From Spirochaetales bacterium (GTDB lineage Bacteria; Spirochaetota; Spirochaetia; DSM-27196; SKKC01), in the NCBI GenBank assembly GCA_007121695.1, contig SKKC01000058.1:1-7726 (forward strand): DNA of 7,726 bases, written 5' to 3'. Positions 1 through 4,788 of the stretch are shown here, one piece after another. Position 1 is the first letter of the stretch; every line of letters starts with the position of its first letter. A model generated the notes under the pieces. The model saw only the letters and a list, made by a program, of their open reading frames with translations, ran no database searches and had not been told where the DNA came from. The position numbers and the translations under genes were made by a program.

Positions 1-26
1 AGCGCAGGCATAAGATAGTGTTTCAT
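1..26 (-). CDS. Start of a downstream operon gene, probable ABC-2 type permease (partial)
   Basis: Only the first eight codons and part of the ninth are in the window, reading MKHYLMPA. The ATG lies 2 nt after the stop codon of the preceding ABC ATPase, and a GAGGG ribosome-binding sequence sits about 7 nt upstream inside that gene, so this is very likely a real, translationally coupled start. By position it should be the membrane partner of the ATPase encoded just before it, because the upstream half of the operon shows the same ATPase-then-permease order. That function is inferred from context only; nothing in eight residues identifies a family. Confidence 0.6.
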
Positions 27-28
27 GG

Positions 29-790
29 TCAGTCCCTCAGTTCCTTTCCTGTAAGCTGAATAAACACGCCGTCGAGCGTAGCCGGTCGTACTTCCCGGGT
101 CTTGCTGAATCCGGTGTCCAGGAGTTTCTGCACCAGAGCATCCGGCGAGTCGAGGGCGATAATCGACCCGTTGTCCATAATGGCGAGACGGTCACACAGG
201 AGCTCTGCCTCGTCCATGTAGTGGGTCGTCAGGAGAATTGTAATACCATCTTCTCTGAGTTCCCGGATCAGGTCCCAGGTGTTCCGCCGCGCCTGCGGGT
301 CGAGCCCGGTGGTCGGTTCGTCGAGGAAGAGCAGTTTTGGCGAATGGGCGATAGCCATGGCTATGCTGAAGCGTTGCAGCTGCCCACCGGAAAGCTGCTC
401 GGGGTACGAGCGTGCCTTGTCGGTCAGCTGTACTCGATCAAGCAGCTCTCGCGGAGTGACGCCACGCACGTGATAGACGCTCAGCGCGAAGGAGAGGAGC
501 TCTTCGAGTCGGACCTTGTCGAAGAACGCGGCAGACTGAATCTGTACCCCGATTGCACGCTTTACCGCCTCCGGTTCGCGCGCAACATCGTGCCCGGCGA
601 CCGTCGCGCTGCCACCGTCTATTGTTCTGAGCGCTTCGAGCATTTCAAGCGTTGTGGTTTTTCCCGCACCGTTCGGACCGAGGATGCCGAATATCTCCCC
701 GGTCTTTACCTCGAACGAGACCCCACGCACCGCGTGCAGGCTCCCGTAGTGCTTTGACAGATCCCGTGCTTCTATCATGTGTGTGTCCAT
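29..790 (-). CDS. ABC transporter ATP-binding protein, canonical ABC-2/drug-export type
   Basis: A 253-residue nucleotide-binding subunit that would power an ABC-2 type exporter from the cytoplasmic face of the membrane. All core motifs are present: Walker A GPNGAGKTT (residues 38-46), Q-loop region around Q83-Q85, signature LSGGQLQR (133-140), Walker B LLFLDEPT with catalytic E158, D-loop GLDP (162-165) and H-loop H190. The short C-terminal tail ending in a TLDGVFIQLTG-like motif is typical of the CcmA/NatA/DrrA group. The start at 790 has GAGGAA 6 nt upstream; an in-frame ATG at 778 is a less likely alternative. It begins 17 nt after the upstream membrane gene and ends 2 nt before the next start, so it belongs to the GntR-led operon. 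The substrate cannot be told; family members export antibiotics, peptides, lipids or ions. Confidence 0.93.
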   Translation of the reverse strand: MDTHMIEARDLSKHYGSLHAVRGVSFEVKTGEIFGILGPNGAGKTTTLEMLEALRTIDGGSATVAGHDVAREPEAVKRAIGVQIQSAAFFDKVRLEELLSFALSVYHVRGVTPRELLDRVQLTDKARSYPEQLSGGQLQRFSIAMAIAHSPKLLFLDEPTTGLDPQARRNTWDLIRELREDGITILLTTHYMDEAELLCDRLAIMDNGSIIALDSPDALVQKLLDTGFSKTREVRPATLDGVFIQLTGKELRD

Positions 791-807
791 ATCGTGTTCC
801 TCGTGTG

Positions 808-1536
808 TTACTGTACCTTCAGCGGCGCATTGCGCAGCATGAGATACAAAACCGTCTTGAGTGCTCCGATCAGAAGCAGGGTGATGATGAAAGATGCTGC
901 AACCGACAGGCCATCGATTGGCGGAATACGGATGCCGGTCACGTTTATCTCTACGCCTTCACCCCAGAGCGAGGTAAGGCCGCTGAGAACGAACACCCCG
1001 ACGAGAATGGAAAGCATTCCGCCAGGAAACCTGAATCTCGAAAACGCGAAGCCTATGATCCACCCCATGAGGAAGAACGATGTAATCAGCAGGATGTCGA
1101 CACCCACGCCGATTGCCAGTCCCGATGCACCGCCGCCGTAGGGCATACCGGACATGTGCAGCTCAATGGGCAGAAGCGGTTCGAGCAGCGCAGTCAGTCC
1201 ATACAGAACAAAGCCGACTATCTGCAGTGAGATAGCTATGCAGAGTCCGGCGAACATGCCTCCGGCCAGGAAGCTGCGCCTCGTAACGCCCTGGCGAACA
1301 AAATACGAGATCGCATATACACCAGTAACGATCCCCACGACGAGCATGAAAATCTGGCCCGGGCCACGAAAGAGTGTCAGCGGCGTGGCTTCGAGCGTCT
1401 GCATTTCTTCGACGAAGATCCACAGGACGGTTCGGATCAGAACGCTGATCCCCACGACTACGAGGGCCCAGAACATATAGAGTTTGTACATATCTGCGGC
1501 TGTTCGCAGCGAGTGGTCAATTCTGATGGTTCGCAT
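808..1536 (-). CDS. Integral membrane protein, probable ABC-2 type permease subunit
   Basis: A 242-residue hydrophobic protein with about six predicted transmembrane segments (roughly residues 20-41, 60-80, 91-115, 138-166, 172-190 and 210-234) and a short charged N-terminus that should be cytoplasmic. The loop between helices 2 and 3 carries RQGVTRRSF, a basic G-x-(T/S)-R-(R/K) pattern common in small permeases paired with GntR-linked ABC ATPases. Its first 20 nt overlap the 3' end of the preceding ATPase gene, and AAGGAG lies 6 nt before the ATG, which supports both this start and coupled translation. I infer that it is the membrane partner of that ATPase. No sequence motif here reveals the transported molecule, and an accessory membrane protein cannot be excluded. 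Confidence 0.78.
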   Translation of the reverse strand: MRTIRIDHSLRTAADMYKLYMFWALVVVGISVLIRTVLWIFVEEMQTLEATPLTLFRGPGQIFMLVVGIVTGVYAISYFVRQGVTRRSFLAGGMFAGLCIAISLQIVGFVLYGLTALLEPLLPIELHMSGMPYGGGASGLAIGVGVDILLITSFFLMGWIIGFAFSRFRFPGGMLSILVGVFVLSGLTSLWGEGVEINVTGIRIPPIDGLSVAASFIITLLLIGALKTVLYLMLRNAPLKVQ

Positions 1537-2455
1537 GTGTCTCTCCTTGTGAGTCCGACGCGGCAGTCAGGTGAATAAACAGATCCTGAAACGGAACTGC
1601 ATTGAGTTCGAGCCCGGACGCCGCAGCTTCACGGCGTTCTTCGTCCGAAAGGGCACCGTACACGACATACGCTGCGGTGTTCGCAAGCGTCTGTTTGCCG
1701 ATTACCTCGCGGTTACGGGCAAACGCTTCGACGGCGTCTATCGGCCCGGTCACCGTCACGCCCCGCTCTGCGACAAGGTCGTAGGGCTCGTCCACGATCA
1801 GCGCTCCCCGGTCGAGTATGAGTACGTGGTCGAACAGGTACGCCATTTCCGACACGAGGTGCGTGGAAAGTATGAACGTACGCTGCGTGGTTTCCCGCCG
1901 CTCAAGCAGCGATTCGTAAAACAGCTTCCGCGACTGCGGGTCCATGCCGTGGTGTACTTCGTCGAACATGGTAAGTTCTGCTCCGGAGGCAAGGCCCTCT
2001 ATCGCGTTTACCGCCGACTGCATGCCGAGCGATAGCTCCGAAAGCGACTTCTTCGGGTCCAGGCCAAAGCGTTCGGCGAGCTTCCACGCGTAGTCCAGGT
2101 CAAAGCCGTCCCGGTAGCGGGCACAGTGCTCAAGCGTTTCGCGTACCGTGTCAGACTCGTCGCTTACGTCGCGCGCAAACACGAAGTGCACGCGGCTCAT
2201 GCGCTCTGCGTCCTCGAAGGGGTCTCCGCCGTTCACGGCGACGTGTCCGTTGTCGGGACGACGGTACGAAGCGAGCAGCGAAAGCATGGTGGTTTTGCCC
2301 GCGCCGTTTCGGCCAATGAGACCGTAAATGAGCCCGGCTTCGATGCTCGTGGTCACCGCCTTCAGGGCGGTGGTGCTCTTGAACGCGACCGAAACGTCTG
2401 ACAGCGACGCGACGGGTGGGGCGTTACCGGGGCTGTTGTGTGTGTTCATCATCAT
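1517..2455 (-). CDS. ABC transporter ATP-binding protein, YtrB-like with degenerate motifs
   Basis: A 312-residue ABC ATPase. Walker A is intact (GRNGAGKTT, residues 48-56), but other motifs depart from consensus: the signature reads LSLGMQ (141-146) instead of LSGGQ, Walker B runs into FDEVHHGMDP (164-173) where DEPTxGLDP is usual, and no Q-loop glutamine is evident near VHFVFARD (89-96). The catalytic E166 and H-loop H199 remain. About 90 residues follow the H-loop as a C-terminal accessory region. The reading frame stays open to 2503, but AGGAGG lies 6 nt before the ATG at 2455, the first of three consecutive ATGs, so I chose that start. It overlaps the end of the GntR gene by 32 nt and the permease start by 20 nt. 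Family knowledge: GntR/YtrA-linked ATPases of this kind occur in Bacillus ytr-type operons that respond to envelope stress. The substrate is unknown. Confidence 0.88.
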   Translation of the reverse strand: MMMNTHNSPGNAPPVASLSDVSVAFKSTTALKAVTTSIEAGLIYGLIGRNGAGKTTMLSLLASYRRPDNGHVAVNGGDPFEDAERMSRVHFVFARDVSDESDTVRETLEHCARYRDGFDLDYAWKLAERFGLDPKKSLSELSLGMQSAVNAIEGLASGAELTMFDEVHHGMDPQSRKLFYESLLERRETTQRTFILSTHLVSEMAYLFDHVLILDRGALIVDEPYDLVAERGVTVTGPIDAVEAFARNREVIGKQTLANTAAYVVYGALSDEERREAAASGLELNAVPFQDLFIHLTAASDSQGETHANHQN

Positions 2456-2813
2456 TCTGAACCTCCTTTGAAACCCGGGATACGAGTTGTATGAGATCGG
2501 CATCCGGAATACCGAGCCTGCGCGATTCGCGGATCATTGGCGCCACAAACGTGGATACAAAGGCCTCGCGCCGCGAGGCGTGTATGCGCTCGCGCGCGTC
2601 GCCGCAGACGAACATGCCGACGCCGCGCTTCTTGTACAGAATCCCTTCGTCTACCAGCATGTTTACCCCTTTCAGAATCGTGAGGTGGTTTACCTGGTAG
2701 AACGAGACCATCTGGGTGGACGACGGTACCTGCTCGTCCGGCCCGAGACTGCCTGAAAGAATCATGTCTTCGATGCGGTGCTTGATCTGCAGGAACAGCG
2801 GATCATTACTCAT
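2424..2813 (-). CDS. GntR family transcriptional regulator, YtrA subfamily
   Basis: A 129-residue regulator. Residues about 5-72 form the GntR winged helix: PLFLQIKHRIEDMILSG, then the PSSTQMVSFYQVNHLTILKGV helix-turn-helix and the LVDEGILYKKRGVGMFV wing. Only about 55 mostly helical residues follow, too few for the FadR or HutC ligand-binding domains. This short C-terminus is the hallmark of the YtrA subfamily, used for dimerisation. It is the first gene of an ABC transporter operon, as ytrA is in Bacillus, and is expected to repress its own operon until an inducer, often a cell-envelope antibiotic, relieves it. The ATG at 2813 has an AAGGGG sequence about 10 nt upstream, a weaker and more distant site than those of its neighbours. 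A large palindrome and promoter lie directly upstream, which fits autoregulation. The inducer is unknown. Confidence 0.92.
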   Translation of the reverse strand: MSNDPLFLQIKHRIEDMILSGSLGPDEQVPSSTQMVSFYQVNHLTILKGVNMLVDEGILYKKRGVGMFVCGDARERIHASRREAFVSTFVAPMIRESRRLGIPDADLIQLVSRVSKEVQNDDEHTQQPR

Positions 2814-2832
2814 GTACTCACATCCCCTTGGT

Positions 2833-2866
2833 TATATGGTTATATACAAAGGTATATAACCATATA
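2833..2866. promoter_or_regulatory. Perfect 15-bp inverted repeat, likely GntR operator
   Basis: The arm TATATGGTTATATAC (2833-2847) and its exact reverse complement (2852-2866) are separated by AAAG. The left arm also contains a tandem GGTTATAT repeat (2830-2837 and 2838-2845). The palindrome lies 20 nt before the GntR start and overlaps the probable -10 region of that promoter, the usual place for an autorepressor site. GntR proteins bind GT...AC dyads, which are present here. The decayed vapB gene starts 22 nt away on the other side, so an origin as the VapBC operator is possible. Perfect conservation of both arms beside a dead vapBC favours use by the GntR protein. Confidence 0.75.
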
Positions 2867-2880
2867 GGTCGAGGTGTCAA
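2851..2880 (-). promoter_or_regulatory. Probable sigma70-type promoter of the gntR-ABC operon
   Basis: A perfect -35 hexamer TTGACA (2880-2875) is followed, after 16 or 18 nt, by TATATA (2858-2853) or TATACC (2856-2851) as the -10 element. The -10 alternatives fall inside the 34-bp palindrome, so a protein bound there would block RNA polymerase. The transcript would carry a leader of about 30 nt before the GntR start. Which -10 register is used cannot be decided by eye. Confidence 0.6.
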
Positions 2881-2887
2881 GGGTTTT

Positions 2888-3069
2888 ATGGCCCTTAGTA
2901 TTCGCAACCAACGGGCCGAAACCCTGGCCAGAGAACTCGCAGAACGCAGACACGTTTCCATGACACAGGCGATTGCTGTGCCTACGCGCTCGCGGTATTC
3001 ATGAACGATGTTCTGCTGTATAAAGGAGATAATTTCGCTCGTACAGATGACCACGACATCTTTGTTTGA
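2888..3069 (+). pseudogene. vapBC toxin-antitoxin remnant (VapB N-terminus joined to VapC C-terminus)
   Basis: An ATG at 2888, with AAGGG 4 nt upstream, opens a 38-codon frame starting MALSIRNQRAETLARELAER and continuing through VSMTQAI. This is the N-terminal pattern of Rv0623-type VapB antitoxins. The frame then loses resemblance and stops at 3002-3004. In another frame, from about 2968 to the stop at 3067-3069, the sequence reads GDCCAYALAVFMNDVLLYKG then DNFARTD. This matches the C-terminus of the cognate PIN-domain VapC (usual form GDCFSYALA...LLYKGDDFARTD), including one acidic active-site residue. The VapB C-terminus and about 100 VapC residues, with the other catalytic acids, are missing. 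The junction lies near 2968-2974, where GGCGATT serves both frames. I infer a single deletion that joined vapB to the vapC tail out of frame; neither part should be functional. Confidence 0.82.
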
Positions 3070-3080
3070 CCGTTATTTGA

Positions 3081-3131
3081 CTGTCTGCGACAGCCTATAG
3101 CTGTCCCCTCTGCACCTGGACTGCATAGCAG
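3081..3131. repeat. Cluster of small inverted repeats between convergent genes
   Basis: CTGTC (3081-3085), GACAG (3089-3093) and CTGTC (3101-3105) alternate, so two mutually exclusive hairpins can form: a 5-bp stem with a 3-nt loop, or GACAGC/GCTGTC, a 6-bp stem with loop CTATA (3089-3105). A further CTGC-ATA-GCAG hairpin lies at 3121-3131. The cluster sits between the ends of the vapC remnant and higA. No T-run follows on either strand, so it is not a standard intrinsic terminator. It could still act as a weak bidirectional transcript end or be a REP-like scar; I cannot separate these possibilities. Confidence 0.4.
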
Positions 3132-3158
3132 CCCGAATCAACTGTGGCCCGAAGCCTT

Positions 3159-4364
3159 CTATTTCTCAAACAGCCTTCTCACTTCGCCTCTCCCAACCAG
3201 ATTTGAAAACAGGCGGTAGTTGTTCTTTGCGTGCTGGATCCGACCAGCAACAATTGCTGTGTGCACTTTATGCACGTCGGCGTACTGGATTACTTCTTCC
3301 GGCGTGACCACGTCTCGTCGATCGAGGTCAAAATCCTCTGGCAGTAGTGCCGCTTCCGCATACTCGTCAGCTTCTTTTTCCTGGCGATCGTCTGAATGTG
3401 CTCCGCGGAGCGACATGTCGTCTGCAATGTAGCTGCCTGGCTCGAGGTGGAGCTTAATATGGGCTATCTCGTGCAGCAGGGTAAACCAGAAATTATCGAT
3501 TCGGTCGTATCGCAGTGTAAGGCCGATAATCGGCTGCCCGTCAGCTGTGATGTACGCGGCACCATCGAGATAGGTGTTCCTGTAATGCGGTACCACTTCC
3601 AGGATGATGCCATACTTGTGGAGCAACTCCTGAGCAAGTTTTGGTCCTTCATTCATGATGCCGAGAGACACCAGCGAATCAATGAACTTGTCGTCCAGGG
3701 CATCTCTGTCGTACTTCCTGCCCAAGTTCCTGCGCGACGCGACTGATAGCAGATGAAGCATCCACGCCTGCAACGCGTGAGGATTCTGGTTCGTGTTCAA
3801 TCGCACCGACGTGGTTTTTCTGAACTTCACGTCAGATAATGAGAATCCTGCACCTATGCTTCGAAGCAACCCGCGTATCAGTTCCTCCGCGCGGTCCTGC
3901 AGTCGGCTGCCGGCAACGTTTCCGAACGCGCCACACTTCGCCATCTCGCCGATCGGCAGCTTTTCATAATCGATGGCGTGTCCATCATCAAACGAATCAA
4001 TGGGTGCTTCCTGGAGCAGGACTTCGGCTGGAATGCCGAGGTGCCTGTGAACCGCTCGCATCATCTTCAGGCTGAGCGCTCTTTTGCCGGACAAAACCTC
4101 TGAGACCTTTGATCGGTTGCCGAGCAGCGGTATCATATCCTTCCGGGTAAGCCCCTCCTGTTCCATCCGAAACTTGATCGCTTCAACGGGATCAGGAAGG
4201 TCCATCGGATAATGCTCGTCCTCGTACTTCTCAATCAGGACAGCCAGGACGTCTCTCTGATCGGCCTCAGGCGTGCCTTCATCTGCATCAAAAACTTCGT
4301 CAATCTTCTTGAGAGCCTCTGCATAGTCTTCTTTGGTTTTTATGGGTCTTAACGTGGTATCCAT
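3159..4364 (-). CDS. higA: HigA-type antitoxin fused to an ImmA/IrrE zinc metallopeptidase domain
   Basis: About 401 residues in two parts. Residues about 8-118 match full-length HigA antitoxins of the HigB/YgjN partner group: an acidic helical region (EDYAEALKKIDEVFDADEGT), then an Xre-type helix-turn-helix (LTRKDMIPLLGNRSKVSEVLSG, followed by ALSLKMMRAVHRHLGIP). HigA normally ends there. The rest is an ImmA/IrrE-family (COG2856) domain with zinc motif HEIAH (298-302) and the downstream EKEADEYAEAALLP segment, whose glutamate should be the third ligand. Expected roles are neutralising HigB, repressing the operon, and proteolysis of an unknown target. ImmA and IrrE relatives cleave Xre-type repressors. 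GAGGA is 6 nt before the ATG at 4364, so I prefer it to the ATG at 4367; its A is shared with the higB stop (TGATG). The substrate, and whether it cleaves itself, are not deducible. Confidence 0.88.
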   Translation of the reverse strand: MDTTLRPIKTKEDYAEALKKIDEVFDADEGTPEADQRDVLAVLIEKYEDEHYPMDLPDPVEAIKFRMEQEGLTRKDMIPLLGNRSKVSEVLSGKRALSLKMMRAVHRHLGIPAEVLLQEAPIDSFDDGHAIDYEKLPIGEMAKCGAFGNVAGSRLQDRAEELIRGLLRSIGAGFSLSDVKFRKTTSVRLNTNQNPHALQAWMLHLLSVASRRNLGRKYDRDALDDKFIDSLVSLGIMNEGPKLAQELLHKYGIILEVVPHYRNTYLDGAAYITADGQPIIGLTLRYDRIDNFWFTLLHEIAHIKLHLEPGSYIADDMSLRGAHSDDRQEKEADEYAEAALLPEDFDLDRRDVVTPEEVIQYADVHKVHTAIVAGRIQHAKNNYRLFSNLVGRGEVRRLFEK

Positions 4365-4657
4365 CATATTTCCTCGACATTGATTTTGTCGTATTCCTTG
4401 TGTGTTCCGATAAACCGGATGTACACAATCCCGGTCGTGTAGTTGATCTTCACAACCAATCGATAGTTATTGCGCATGATGTTGAAAATCGCTCGATCCT
4501 TTCCCACAATCCTGCAACCCGGAAACCGTCTCTTGAGATCGTCCGGCGACTTCCAGTTCTCGTGCTTCGTTTCGGCATACCACGCATCGAGTCTGGATTT
4601 GGTATCGGGGTATCTCCTTACAAAGTCATGTAAAGTGCTCCGGGCGATTACTCTCAT
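4364..4657 (-). CDS. higB: HigB family type II toxin, ribosome-dependent mRNA interferase
   Basis: A 97-residue protein matching HigB/YgjN toxins (RelE superfamily, Pfam HigB_toxin) along its whole length. It opens MRVIARSTLHDFVRRYPD, continues with the WKSPDDLKRRFPGCRIVGKDR segment, then the FNIMRNNYRLVVKINY strands and ends with IRFIGTHKEYDKINVEEI. The GTHKEYD motif and the basic residues around it belong to the active-site region. Characterised relatives cut mRNA in translating ribosomes and are held inactive by HigA. The gene is full length, shows no frameshift and directly precedes higA with overlapping stop and start codons, in the toxin-first order typical of hig loci. No Shine-Dalgarno sequence is visible before the ATG at 4657, and the predicted transcription start is nearly at the start codon. 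Toxicity itself is inferred. Confidence 0.93.
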   Translation of the reverse strand: MRVIARSTLHDFVRRYPDTKSRLDAWYAETKHENWKSPDDLKRRFPGCRIVGKDRAIFNIMRNNYRLVVKINYTTGIVYIRFIGTHKEYDKINVEEI

Positions 4658-4665
4658 CTGAAAGT

Positions 4666-4694
4666 AATATGATCTGTTCCCTCGTAGATGTCAA
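4666..4694 (-). promoter_or_regulatory. Probable higBA promoter giving a near-leaderless mRNA
   Basis: A perfect -35 TTGACA (4694-4689) is followed, at the ideal 17-nt spacing, by CATATT (4671-4666; 4 of 6 match to TATAAT). With normal promoter geometry, transcription would begin about position 4659, only some 2 nt before the higB ATG at 4657. The absence of a ribosome-binding site before higB agrees with this. Confidence 0.65.
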
Positions 4695-4717
4695 TAATAT
4701 TTTCCCAAAAAGGGAAC
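4676..4717. promoter_or_regulatory. TTCCC/GGGAA repeats at the higBA promoter, candidate HigA operator
   Basis: TTCCC (4702-4706) and GGGAA (4712-4716) form a 5-bp dyad around AAAAA, just upstream of the -35 box. A second GTTCCC (4676-4681), within the -35/-10 spacer, pairs with GGGAAC (4712-4717) as a wider inverted repeat around the -35. The repeated half-sites flanking the core promoter are what autoregulation by an Xre-type antitoxin would need. The arms are short, so chance is not excluded. Confidence 0.4.
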
Positions 4718-4788
4718 AATAAAAACTTCGCGTTAGGGAATTGTGCTACGGCCTGAACGGTCATGGCTGTTAATGTGCGATACCACAT

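Noticed and set aside
221..757. Long plus-strand open frame (178 codons) opposite the canonical ABC ATPase
   Set aside because: It is antisense to a gene with complete ABC motifs, and its translation is arginine- and cysteine-rich with no recognisable domain; a GC-driven shadow.
652..1230. Plus-strand 192-codon open frame across the permease gene
   Set aside because: Its product is low-complexity and highly charged, with no ribosome site noted, and it lies opposite a well-supported membrane protein.
2830..2866. CRISPR or iteron-like repeat from the GGTTATAT copies
   Set aside because: There are only two tandem copies plus their inverted image and no spacers; the pattern is explained by a single operator palindrome.
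2818..3054. Minus-strand 78-codon open frame upstream of gntR
   Set aside because: It runs through the gntR promoter and operator and lies antisense to the recognisable vapB and vapC fragments; the translation resembles no family.
4702..4720. Hairpin TTCCC-AAAAA-GGGAA as a terminator for the GH78 gene
   Set aside because: The stem is only 5 bp, no T-run follows it on the relevant strand, and its position next to the higB -35 box suits an operator better. I see no clear terminator for the GH78 gene.
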